Positions 52,895 to 62,900 of a stretch of DNA of 64,000 nt are shown piece after piece. The stretch lies in NCBI RefSeq assembly GCF_029076695.1, contig NZ_JARFIK010000001.1, forward strand, positions 1,054,001 to 1,118,000, given 5' to 3'. Position numbers and translations under genes: made by a program. The stretch's first letter is position 1, and each line of letters opens with the position of its first letter. The stretch comes from Adlercreutzia equolifaciens. Its GTDB lineage: Bacteria; Actinomycetota; Coriobacteriia; Coriobacteriales; Eggerthellaceae. The notes under the pieces were generated by a model. It did no database searches. It was given only the letters and a program-made list of their open reading frames with translations, and was not told where the DNA came from.

Positions 52895-53668
52895 ATGACC
52901 GTGAACGAAGAGCTCGACGTCGTCTACGCCGAGGATGCCGGCGACGGCATCCGAGTCATATATCTCAACCAGCCGAAGAAGAAGAACGCCATTTCGGCGC
53001 CGATGATGGACCTGCTGTCCGATCTGCTTACCGCCGCGGACAACGACGATGCGGTGCGTGTGGTCGTGCTGCGCGGCGTGGGCGAGAACTTCTCGAGCGG
53101 CGGCGACCTCAATCAGGGCGATGGCTCGAAGCCCACCCCGGAATCGGCCCGCAAGACCCTGCGCCGCTACCTGCGGGCCGTGCGCACGCTGCGCTCCATC
53201 GCCAAGCCCGTGGTGGCCATGGTGGACGGCTACGCCGTGGGCGGCGCCTTTGCCCTGGTGTTAGCCAGCGATTTGGTGTGCGCATCGGAACGTGCCCAGT
53301 TCGTGCCGGCCTTCTGCCAGATCGGCATCATTCCCGAGATGGCCATCATGAAGTACTTGCCCGAGCTGGTGGGCGCCCAGCGGGCCAAGGAGCTGCTGTT
53401 CATCGGCGGCAAGATTCCCGCGGCCCAGATGAAGGAGTGGGGCCTCGTCAACCGGCTGTTTGCCGCTGACTCCTTGGAGGAGGAGACGCTGGCCTTCGCC
53501 CGCCAGGTGTCCAGCATGCCCGATGCCTCCATTCAGATTACCAAGACGCTGATGAATTCGCTGGCCGACGAGAACCTGAATGCGTGCCTGGAAGCGGAGT
53601 CGACGGCCTCTCCCTTCTGCACCACCACCACGGCCTACGCCAAGACCATGGAGCGGTTCGCGAAATAG
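52895..53668 (+). CDS. Enoyl-CoA hydratase/isomerase family protein (CaiD-like)
   Basis: A 257-residue crotonase-fold enzyme. The oxyanion strands are NFSSGGDLNQG and GYAVGGAFALVLASDLV; a likely acid/base Glu lies in IGIIPEMA. It should add or remove water at an acyl-CoA double bond, like CaiD acting on crotonobetainyl-CoA/carnitinyl-CoA. Start ATG 52895 follows CTAGGAGC. Last gene of the P5 unit, followed by a strong terminator. Confidence 0.87.
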   Translation: MTVNEELDVVYAEDAGDGIRVIYLNQPKKKNAISAPMMDLLSDLLTAADNDDAVRVVVLRGVGENFSSGGDLNQGDGSKPTPESARKTLRRYLRAVRTLRSIAKPVVAMVDGYAVGGAFALVLASDLVCASERAQFVPAFCQIGIIPEMAIMKYLPELVGAQRAKELLFIGGKIPAAQMKEWGLVNRLFAADSLEEETLAFARQVSSMPDASIQITKTLMNSLADENLNACLEAESTASPFCTTTTAYAKTMERFAK

Positions 53669-53675
53669 CTCCGCC

Positions 53676-53705
53676 GGGGCCCTCGCTCGAGGGCCCCTTT
53701 CTTGT
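53676..53705 (+). terminator. Rho-independent terminator ending the P5 unit
   Basis: GGGGCCCTC (53676-53684) and GAGGGCCCC (53689-53697), loop GCTC, then TTTCTTGT. Confidence 0.88.
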
Positions 53706-53789
53706 ACGCCTGCGGTCTCGAAGGGGGAGACGCGGGAGAGGTACCGAGATTGCCTGCTTGCCGGGGCAAGCGCAGGGGAAGGACGAGGA

Positions 53790-56435
53790 ATGGAATTTGC
53801 CGAGTACGATAATGTGGCGCAGCCGTTTTTGGCCTGCGTGCGCGCGAACCCGGACGCGTGCGCCATGGTGTTCGAGGGGGAGCGCATCTCTTACGGGCAG
53901 ATGAACGAGCGCGTGAACCGCTTCGCCCATTTGTTGCGGGAGGAAGCGGCGGTAACCCCCGGAGATAGAGTGGCCTACCTGCTGCCCAACTGCCCTGAGC
54001 TCATGGAGGTGTACTACGCGGCTCAGAAGATCGGGGCAGTGACCGTGCCGCTGAATTTCAAGCTCATTGCGCGGGAGGTGGGCTTCCTGGTCAATGCGAG
54101 CGGGGCCGAAACCCTGGTGTTCTCCGCGCAGTTCGCCGATTTGGTGGCCGAGGCGGCCTTGGGCTTCGAGCGCCCCGTGCGGTGCTTTTGCGTGGGCGGT
54201 GCGGCCGAGGGGGCCGTGGACGCGGAGGAGGTCCTGGCCCGTTGCGCCAGTGACGAACCTCTGATGTTCCATGACGCCGAGGCCTTGAGCCGCATTCAGT
54301 ACACGGGCGGCTCGACGGGGCTGCCGAAGGGGGCGGCGCGCACCCATTGGGCCGATTTGGTCGAGCTGGCCTCGGTGACGGCCTCCAACGGTATGGCCGC
54401 CAGCCCGGGAAGCATCGCCTTGGTGCAGTGTCCCTTGGAGCATCATGGGGGTCATAGCTGGTTCACCAGCATTTTCGCTACAGGCGGAACCCTCATCATC
54501 TGCGCGGCTTTCAATGCCGAGCGCATCCTCCACGACATAGCGGCCTATGGCGTCACCCATGTGATTCTGCTGCCGCCCACTACCTATGAGCGTCTGACGC
54601 GCTGTCCCGTCATCGATCAGTACGACCTCAGTTCGGTGCGCCTGGTGCAGAGTGCAGCCGGGGCTACTACGCGTTCCATGATCGAGGGCGTGCTGGCGCA
54701 GTTTCCCAACGCGGAGCTGAATTACGGGTGGGGCCAATCGGAGAGCGGCACGGGCACGAGTTTGCGCATTACCCGCCAGATGCTGGCCGAGGACTCGCCG
54801 CTTTTGGGCAGCATCGGCCGACCCATGCCCTATGCGTCGTTGAAGATTGTCGACGACGAGGGGCGTGAAGTGCCCGTCGGCGAGGTGGGGGAGGCCCTCA
54901 TCAAGACCGAGGCCGCCATGGAGGGCTACTACGGTCAGCCCGATCTGACTGCCGCTGCTTTTACGGCCGATGGCTGGCTTCGTACGGGAGACATGATGTC
55001 CCAAGACGAAGCGGGCTATTTCTTCATGCGCTCCCGTAAGAAGGACATGGTGAAGTCGGGCGGCGAGAACGTGTTCGTGGCCGAGGTGGAGAATGTGCTG
55101 CGCGCGCATCCGGCCATCGACGACTGCCTGGTGTTTGGTACCAGCGATCCCGTCATGGGCGAGGCCGTGGCCGCTGTGGTGCAGCCGGCGCCCGGGGCGG
55201 TGTTGACGGCCGCTGACGTGCAGATGCACTGCAAGCAAACGCTGGCCAGCTATAAAAAGCCCCGTTACGTGGTGTTCATGGACGACATGGGACGCGACAG
55301 CGCGGGCAAAGTGCGCAAGGCGCGCATCGAGGAGTACTTCGACGCCCATAAAGCCCAGGCGGCCCCTCGGCTGCACGAGAAGCTTTCCGACGATCCCGAG
55401 ATCTATCTCATCCAGGTGCCCTTCTCAGAGGGCACGCCCATCGACTTTACCAACGCCTACCTGCTGCGCACGGAAGAGCGCGATCTGCTCATCGACACGG
55501 GTACCAGCCACGAGGCGTCCTATTCGGTGCTGTCGCGGGCCTTGGAAGAGCTGAAGGTGGATATGGCGCGCACCGATATCTTCCTCACGCATTTCCATAT
55601 CGATCATCTCGGTTTGGCTGCCGCTCTGGCGGCTCCTACCACGCGCATCTATCTTTCAGCGCCCGACGAGGTGCTGTTCCGGGCTCGCGGAGAGGCGTCC
55701 TATCGGGGGACTATGAAGCGCCGCCTCATTGAGGAGGGGTTCCCCGCGGAAGATCTGGAGGTGCTGGCCCGCACCGATGCCCGACTGATTCCTCGTGCGC
55801 AGTGGCCCATGCCCGAGGCGTTTGAGACCGTGGCCGACGGCGACGTGCTTTCCGTTGGGCCCTATACGCTGGACGTGGTGGCCACGCCGGGCCATACGCC
55901 AGGTCATCTGTGCCTGGCCGTGCGCGACCGCGACATCGTCTTTCTCGGCGATCACATGCTGGAGAACACGTCGCCGAACATGGCGCCCTTCCCGAATGAG
56001 CCTGATTCCCTTGGCGACTATCTGACTAGTTTGGAGAAGATAGACGGGCTCGGCCCCCTGCGCGGTTTTATGGGCCACGGCGCCATCGACGCCAAGGCGC
56101 CCGCATCTCGTCTGCATGGCCGCATTGCTTGGCTGCTCGACCACCATCGCCAGCGATTGCGCGAGGTGGAAGCAGCCGTGGCGGCCTATCCTGGCGCCAC
56201 TGGCACGGAAATTGCTAAGACTATTCATTGGAACATTCCCTACGAGCACTGGGACGAGGTTCCCATTATCCAGCGGTGGATCATCGTGGGCGAGACCGCG
56301 GCGCACCTCGATCACTTGCTGGCCCAGGGATTGATTTCCGTAGAGAAGGAGCAAGGCACGCGGCATTACTTTCCCGTTGCGGGAGAGGGTGCAGATGAGA
56401 AAGGACGTGGGCATGGACATGATTCTGACCGATGA
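53790..56435 (+). CDS. Acyl-CoA ligase fused to a metallo-beta-lactamase-fold hydrolase
   Basis: An 881-residue two-enzyme protein. Residues about 1-525 are an AMP-forming acyl-CoA ligase: phosphate loop YTGGSTGLPKGAA (about 170), YGWGQSESG, GWLRTGDMM and the C-terminal Lys region DSAGKVRKARIEEYF. Residues about 540-800 form an MBL-fold hydrolase: THFHIDHLG (about 599-607), TPGHTPGH, GDHML and GHG supply the metal ligands. Residues about 800-870 look like the winged-helix cap of LACTB2-type MBL proteins. The ligase half resembles CaiC. The MBL half may hydrolyse an acyl-CoA or ester made in the pathway. Start ATG 53790 follows GGAAGGACGAGG; the open frame before it overlaps the previous gene and the terminator. 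Confidence 0.87.
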   Translation: MEFAEYDNVAQPFLACVRANPDACAMVFEGERISYGQMNERVNRFAHLLREEAAVTPGDRVAYLLPNCPELMEVYYAAQKIGAVTVPLNFKLIAREVGFLVNASGAETLVFSAQFADLVAEAALGFERPVRCFCVGGAAEGAVDAEEVLARCASDEPLMFHDAEALSRIQYTGGSTGLPKGAARTHWADLVELASVTASNGMAASPGSIALVQCPLEHHGGHSWFTSIFATGGTLIICAAFNAERILHDIAAYGVTHVILLPPTTYERLTRCPVIDQYDLSSVRLVQSAAGATTRSMIEGVLAQFPNAELNYGWGQSESGTGTSLRITRQMLAEDSPLLGSIGRPMPYASLKIVDDEGREVPVGEVGEALIKTEAAMEGYYGQPDLTAAAFTADGWLRTGDMMSQDEAGYFFMRSRKKDMVKSGGENVFVAEVENVLRAHPAIDDCLVFGTSDPVMGEAVAAVVQPAPGAVLTAADVQMHCKQTLASYKKPRYVVFMDDMGRDSAGKVRKARIEEYFDAHKAQAAPRLHEKLSDDPEIYLIQVPFSEGTPIDFTNAYLLRTEERDLLIDTGTSHEASYSVLSRALEELKVDMARTDIFLTHFHIDHLGLAAALAAPTTRIYLSAPDEVLFRARGEASYRGTMKRRLIEEGFPAEDLEVLARTDARLIPRAQWPMPEAFETVADGDVLSVGPYTLDVVATPGHTPGHLCLAVRDRDIVFLGDHMLENTSPNMAPFPNEPDSLGDYLTSLEKIDGLGPLRGFMGHGAIDAKAPASRLHGRIAWLLDHHRQRLREVEAAVAAYPGATGTEIAKTIHWNIPYEHWDEVPIIQRWIIVGETAAHLDHLLAQGLISVEKEQGTRHYFPVAGEGADEKGRGHGHDSDR

Positions 56436-57588
56436 GCAGGAGCTGTTGCTTGAGAGTCTCGACGAGCTCATGGAGCGCTACGGTACCGAGGACTACTTCA
56501 AGGAGTGCGACGAGAAGCACGAGTGGCCCCAGGAGTTCACCGATGCGCTGCTGGAGAACGGCTTCCAGATGCTGGGCGTCGATGAGAAGTTCGGCGGTAC
56601 GCCCGTGGACGTGACCACGCTCATGTTGGTGGCCGAGCGCGTGTGCAAGAACGGCGCTCCCATTTACGTGTACGGCAACCTGTGCTCGCTGAAGGACATG
56701 ACCGAGTTCGGCAGCCCCGAGCAGCAGGAACAGTGCTTCGCCGAGGTTATGGCCGGCAAGCCCGGCTTCGTTTTGGGCTTCACCGAGCCCGGCGCCGGTT
56801 CCGACTCCAGCTCGCTGGCCACCACCTTCAAGCGTCGCGACGGCAAGGTGTACCTGAACGGCTCGAAGTCGTTCATGACCAACGCCTTCAACTCCAAGTA
56901 CATGCTGTGCGTGGCGCGCAACGCCGACGACGACCCCAACGACAAGGCGAACCGCTCCAAGTTCTCCATGTGGTGGGTGCAGCTGCACGACGACGAGGGC
57001 AATCTGATGCCCGGCATCACCATGGAGCCGCTGGAGAAGATCGGCTGGAACATGGGCAACACTTGCGAGATGTCGCTCAACGACGTAGAGCTGGAGGAGA
57101 AGGATCTGGTGGGCGTCGAGGGCCAGGGCTTCATGCAGGCCATGGTGAACTTCGAGGTGGAGCGCGTGCTGGCCTGTGCCCAGTCCCTGGGTGCCGCTGA
57201 GTGCGTCTACGAGGATGCCGTGCGCTATGCCACCCAGCGCATCCAGTTCGGCAAGCCCATTGGCAACAACCAGCTCATCCAGGAGCACATCACCAATATG
57301 TACATCATGATCGAGAACATGCGCAACTGGGTGTTCAAGTGCGCTTCCATGATCGATCGCGGCGAGTCGGTGATGGTGGATTCCGCCTGCGCCAAGCTGT
57401 ACTGCGGCCGCGCTGCCTTCGAGGTGTGCGACCTGGCCCTGCAGATCATGGGCGGCATCGGCTACACCAAGGACAGCCGCATCTCCCGCATCTGGCGCGA
57501 TCAGCGCGTCTACCGTATCGGCGCCGGCACCGACGAGATCATGATCCACATCGCCGGCCGCGCGCTGCAGAAGCCCTTTAAAAACTAG
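56413..57588 (+). CDS. Acyl-CoA dehydrogenase-like crotonobetainyl-CoA reductase homologue (CaiA-like)
   Basis: A 391-residue acyl-CoA dehydrogenase. The start ATG 56413 (MDMILTDEQE) matches the beginning of CaiA and has AAAGGA seven bases upstream; ATG 56395 is the alternative. The FAD/substrate segments are FTEPGAGSDSSS and YLNGSKSFMTNA. In the C-terminus the canonical catalytic Glu (YEGT in most dehydrogenases) is replaced (IGAGTDEIM), as it also is in CaiA by recollection. It probably runs in the reducing direction with FixAB as electron donor. It overlaps the end of the ligase gene by 23 bases, so the two are coupled. Confidence 0.87.
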   Translation: MDMILTDEQELLLESLDELMERYGTEDYFKECDEKHEWPQEFTDALLENGFQMLGVDEKFGGTPVDVTTLMLVAERVCKNGAPIYVYGNLCSLKDMTEFGSPEQQEQCFAEVMAGKPGFVLGFTEPGAGSDSSSLATTFKRRDGKVYLNGSKSFMTNAFNSKYMLCVARNADDDPNDKANRSKFSMWWVQLHDDEGNLMPGITMEPLEKIGWNMGNTCEMSLNDVELEEKDLVGVEGQGFMQAMVNFEVERVLACAQSLGAAECVYEDAVRYATQRIQFGKPIGNNQLIQEHITNMYIMIENMRNWVFKCASMIDRGESVMVDSACAKLYCGRAAFEVCDLALQIMGGIGYTKDSRISRIWRDQRVYRIGAGTDEIMIHIAGRALQKPFKN

Positions 57589-57603
57589 GGGCTCCTCGAG
57601 GTC

Positions 57604-57712
57604 GGGCCACGGGGTAGTGCTCAGTCGCTCAAACAGTCCTCGCTCGGCGAAACAGCCCACTGGGCTGTTTCGTTCGCTGCGGAACTCGCTTGGTGAGCAC
57701 CACCCCGCGCCC
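57604..57712. repeat. Dispersed hairpin repeat, family 2, copy B
   Basis: Same core as copy A at 20403-20512 (CGCTCAAACAGTCCTCGC, AAACAGCCCACTGGGCTGTT, GGAACTCGCT) but with different outer arms: CGGGGTAGTGCTCA (57610-57623) and TGAGCACCACCCCG (57694-57707), complementary but for one position. It follows the dehydrogenase stop codon by 15 bases. Confidence 0.82.
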
Positions 57713-57740
57713 CTCTGCGCGCAACCATTGTTGAATAAGC

Positions 57741-57755
57741 GTAAGTGAAACTTAC
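57741..57755 (+). promoter_or_regulatory. Palindrome before the DinB-fold gene, possible operator
   Basis: GTAAGT-GAA-ACTTAC, perfect 6-bp arms, followed by a partial third copy (TAGTAAG). It ends 17 bases before the start codon, where a repressor would block initiation. Confidence 0.5.
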
Positions 57756-57772
57756 TTAGTAAGGAGAGAGTG

Positions 57773-58570
57773 ATGGCAGAGATTTTTAATCCGGTTGATG
57801 ATCTGATTGCCGAGCAGGCTGCCGTGGATGTGCTGGTGGCCGACTTTACGGAGGACGACTGGAACCGTATGGCCTCCTATTGCGACACCTGGACGCTCAA
57901 GGACGTCATTTGCCACATTGCGTTTTTCGACTACTGTGCCGTGGAGCTTCTGGCTGGGCGCGGCGAGTCGGTGAACGCCGTGGCCGACGCTGCCTCCGAG
58001 CAGGACGAGCACTATCACGTGCTGGCCTATCGCGATAAGAGCGGCGCCGAGATTCTGAACTGGTGGCGCGAGCAGCGCACGCTGATGGATGCCGCCTTCA
58101 TGGAGGCGGGTCCGAAGGGCCGTGTGCCGTGGGCTGCGGGCATTCCGCCCATGTCGGTGCGTTCGCTGGCCTCGGCGCGCCTCATGGAGCTGTGGGCCCA
58201 TTCCGTAGACATCTACGACGCCCTGGGCATCGATCCGGTGGTGAAGGATCGTATCACCTCCACCCTGTTCCTTTCCTGGCAGGGTCGTCCCAACATGTAC
58301 AACGTGAACGGTCTGACCTTCAACCCTGAAATCCCCATGTACTTGGAGCTGACGCTGCCCAATGGGGATTTGTGGGCCATGGGCGAGCCTAACGACGAGA
58401 ACTACATCAAGGGCACGGCCAAGGACTGGGCGCTGGTGGCCATTCGCCGTCGCCATTGGATGGATACCGACCTGGAGGTGGTGGGCGACGAGGCCCGCAC
58501 CTACGCCGGCATTGTGCAGACCTATGCCGGCCCGGCCGATCCGGCGCCGGAGCCGCAGCGTCAGCGCTAG
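57773..58570 (+). CDS. DinB-fold maleylpyruvate-isomerase-family protein
   Basis: A 265-residue protein of the mycothiol-dependent maleylpyruvate isomerase/DinB superfamily (TIGR03084-like). The N-terminal four-helix domain has the metal-binding His of LKDVICHIAFFD and the second site MELWAHSVDIYDAL. The C-terminal half (about 165-265) resembles the family's second domain. Thiol-dependent isomerisation or transferase activity is possible, but mycothiol use is not shown in this lineage. Start ATG 57773 has AAGGAG six bases upstream; the GTG at 57770 is too close. Single-gene unit with a palindrome in front and a terminator behind. Confidence 0.75.
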   Translation: MAEIFNPVDDLIAEQAAVDVLVADFTEDDWNRMASYCDTWTLKDVICHIAFFDYCAVELLAGRGESVNAVADAASEQDEHYHVLAYRDKSGAEILNWWREQRTLMDAAFMEAGPKGRVPWAAGIPPMSVRSLASARLMELWAHSVDIYDALGIDPVVKDRITSTLFLSWQGRPNMYNVNGLTFNPEIPMYLELTLPNGDLWAMGEPNDENYIKGTAKDWALVAIRRRHWMDTDLEVVGDEARTYAGIVQTYAGPADPAPEPQRQR

Positions 58571-58614
58571 AGAATCTGGAGGCCGCCCGTCTTGGCGGGC
58601 GGCTCAGATGATAA

Positions 58615-58645
58615 GGCCCGCTTCGGGGAGGGAGCGGGCCTTTTT
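58615..58645 (+). terminator. Rho-independent terminator of the DinB-fold gene
   Basis: GGCCCGCT (58615-58622) and AGCGGGCC (58633-58640) followed by TTTTT. A second hairpin GCCGCCCG/CGGGCGGC (about 58582-58602) lies just upstream. Confidence 0.85.
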
Positions 58646-58676
58646 GCGTGCTTGCTCTGGCGAGATGGAGGCGATG

Positions 58677-59150
58677 CTAGGGGAGTCGCATGGGTTGCGG
58701 GTGGCAGGTGGCAAGCATGCTGCACCCGTCGCAGTCATCGGCCACCAGGGGAGCGATGCTTTCCCAGGGTATATCTTCGCAGCCTAAGGCCTCGTAGAAC
58801 GGCACGGCGTAGCCGCGTGCCACGAAGCGCAGTTCGCCATAGCGCTGGCGGGCGAAACGCATCAAGGCCGCACCTAAGCCTTCGCGGCGATGGGAGCTAT
58901 CGACAACGACGGGGTTGACGTACCACTGGCCCGCGTCTTCCAGCAGGCGGATGAAGCCGAGGACGTGGTGGTCGCGTTCAGCCACCCAGGTAACGCCCCG
59001 ATCGGAGAGTTCTCCCATATCGGCTTCCTCGGCCAAAGCGGCAATGCGATTGACGTCTTCGGGAGTGGCTGGCCGAATGAGGAACGCGTCTTTTGCGGGG
59101 GGTGTGTTGCAGGACATTTCTGCAGGGGAGCAGGGAGGCAAGGAAGTCAT
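58677..59150 (-). CDS. GNAT-family N-acetyltransferase with Cys-rich tail
   Basis: A 157-residue acetyltransferase. The acetyl-CoA motif is VNPVVVDSSHRREGLGAALM. The last 25 residues contain DDCDGCSMLATCHPQP, a Cys cluster that could bind metal or be redox-active. Start ATG 59150 follows CAAGGAGC; an in-frame ATG 12 residues later is also possible. It is divergent from rpoN. On the minus strand TTAGCACGATATTTGCTAA at 59202-59220 resembles a weak sigma-54 element. Confidence 0.8.
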   Translation of the reverse strand: MTSLPPCSPAEMSCNTPPAKDAFLIRPATPEDVNRIAALAEEADMGELSDRGVTWVAERDHHVLGFIRLLEDAGQWYVNPVVVDSSHRREGLGAALMRFARQRYGELRFVARGYAVPFYEALGCEDIPWESIAPLVADDCDGCSMLATCHPQPMRLP

Positions 59151-59335
59151 AAATGCTCCTTGACGAACGTGAATAAGGGGCGTAATCTATCATTAAATGA
59201 ATTAGCAAATATCGTGCTAACATTACAAAATATTGAAGTTGCGACGCTAAAAACATATTTTCATCACAGGGGAACGCGGACGGGAGTAATCGCCGTCCCG
59301 GAAAGAAAAGAGAGTCGTTAACGAAAGGGGAAGCC

Positions 59336-60745
59336 ATGAGCTCATCGGCATCCGCACGGGTCGAGGTTCAGCCGCGAGCCGGAGTGCGCGCACGGCCTCA
59401 TTTGGCGCCCGGGGCCATTCAAGGTCTTGAAGTGCTTGCTCTGCCCATTACTGAGTTGAACGCCTATGTTCAGCAGCTCGTCGAACGCAACCCGTTGCTC
59501 GATGTCGAGGGCGACGAATTCTCGGTTGCGCTCGACGAGCTGCTGGTCGAAGACGCCCCCGTTGACGAGGGCCGCGAATGGTGGGAGGGGGCCTCCGATG
59601 GCCGCGCCCGCCGCATCGGGGTCGAAACAACTCCTATAGATGTAGGGCGGCTGCGCGACGATTGCTCCGTAACCGAGGGGCTGCACAGCCATCTGCGCAT
59701 GCAGCTTGAGGGCGCTGGACGCACCCAGGTTCCCCAGCCGCTCTTGGAGGCGCTCATCGATTGTATCGATGACAACGGTTACTTCGACGGAAGCTTGCCC
59801 GTGGTGTGCGCCGAGGCCGACTACCTGCTGGAAGAGGGGGAGGCGGCTCTGGCTTTCATCCAAACCTTGCAGCCGCGCGGAGTGGGGGCGCGCAACCTGC
59901 GCGAGTGCCTCCTCTTGCAAATCGACGACAGCCACCCCTATGCCGATGTCATGCGCGCGCTCATTCAGGAGGGGCTGGACGATCTGGCCCAGAACCGCAC
60001 CACTAAGCTGACGCGCGCCTATCACCTTACCCTGGACGATCTGACAGCGGTGCGCGAGGCCATTGCCGCGCTGAACCCGCGACCTGGGGCATCGTTCTCC
60101 CAGCGCAAAACCACGGTGTACGTCATCCCCGATTTAGTGGTGGAGCGCCGCGAGCAGGGTTTTGGCGTGCGTGTGGTGGGCGAGTTGTCCGAGCGTTTGA
60201 TCCAGCACGATGAATACGAGCAGCTGGTGGCCAATAGCGGTGACGCCGAGGCCATGCGCTGGCTTGACAGCAAGCGCGCCGAGGCCAATCTGGCCGTGGC
60301 CAATGTCAGCCAGCGAAAGCGCACCCTGTTCCGTTTCGGCTCGTTTTTGCTGGAGGCCCAGTACGACTTCTTCTGTCGCGGCGAGGCGGCTCTGCGTCCC
60401 CTTACTATGCAGCAGGTGGCCGACAGCCTGGGCATTCACGTGTCCACGGTCAGTCGCATCGTGCAGGACAAGCACATCCTCACGCCCTGGGGCACCTACC
60501 CGCTCAAGTTCTTCTTCGACACGGCGCTTTCCTGCTCGCGCGGCCTGAGCGACACGGCGCTGTCGTCGCGGGCCATTAAAGAGCGCATCAAGGAGCTCAT
60601 TGCCAAGGAAAACGCTCGAACCCCTTACAGTGATGCGGCTTTGACCGATATACTGAACGCCGAGGGCATCGATATTAAGCGTCGCACCGTAGCCAAGTAT
60701 CGCGAGGCGCTGGGCATTCCGCGTCAATCGCAACGCCGCCGCTAG
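59336..60745 (+). CDS. rpoN: RNA polymerase sigma-54 factor RpoN
   Basis: A 469-residue sigma-54. Region I is recognisable (LAPGAIQGLEVLALPITELN ... ERNPLLDVEG), the core-binding region follows, the helix-turn-helix is MQQVADSLGIHVSTVSRIVQ, and the RpoN box is KRRTVAKYRE (about 448-457). It directs polymerase to -24/-12 promoters, several of which lie in this window. Sigma-54 is rare in Actinomycetota. Start ATG 59336 has GAAAGGGGAAG upstream. The activator gene follows 15 bases after the stop, so factor and activator are co-expressed. Confidence 0.95.
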   Translation: MSSSASARVEVQPRAGVRARPHLAPGAIQGLEVLALPITELNAYVQQLVERNPLLDVEGDEFSVALDELLVEDAPVDEGREWWEGASDGRARRIGVETTPIDVGRLRDDCSVTEGLHSHLRMQLEGAGRTQVPQPLLEALIDCIDDNGYFDGSLPVVCAEADYLLEEGEAALAFIQTLQPRGVGARNLRECLLLQIDDSHPYADVMRALIQEGLDDLAQNRTTKLTRAYHLTLDDLTAVREAIAALNPRPGASFSQRKTTVYVIPDLVVERREQGFGVRVVGELSERLIQHDEYEQLVANSGDAEAMRWLDSKRAEANLAVANVSQRKRTLFRFGSFLLEAQYDFFCRGEAALRPLTMQQVADSLGIHVSTVSRIVQDKHILTPWGTYPLKFFFDTALSCSRGLSDTALSSRAIKERIKELIAKENARTPYSDAALTDILNAEGIDIKRRTVAKYREALGIPRQSQRRR

Positions 60746-60760
60746 AGAGCAAGGGGAAGC

Positions 60761-62821
<2,061 letters not shown>

Positions 62822-62838
62822 AGCGACGCTTTCAACTT

Positions 62839-62854
62839 TGGCACGCTATTTGCT
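62839..62854 (+). promoter_or_regulatory. Sigma-54 promoter P6
   Basis: TGGCACG-CTAT-TTGCT, exact consensus, 17 bases after the activator gene and 46 bases before fixA. Confidence 0.92.
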
Positions 62855-62894
62855 CCTTAGGTCATCGAAGCCGCAAAACCGATGACCTAAGGAG
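62853..62894. promoter_or_regulatory. Perfect 15-bp palindrome between P6 and fixA
   Basis: CTCCTTAGGTCATCG (62853-62867) and CGATGACCTAAGGAG (62880-62894) are exactly complementary around a 12-base centre. The right arm contains the ribosome binding site of fixA. The sigma-54 start point is expected near 62865, so most of the left arm is probably not transcribed; a DNA-level protein site is as likely as an RNA switch. Confidence 0.7.
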
Positions 62895-62900
62895 TGATTC

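Noticed and set aside
62853-62894. Calling the fixA leader palindrome a riboswitch or attenuator
   Set aside because: Sigma-54 transcription should begin within the left arm, so the full hairpin may never exist as RNA; kept only as a palindrome.
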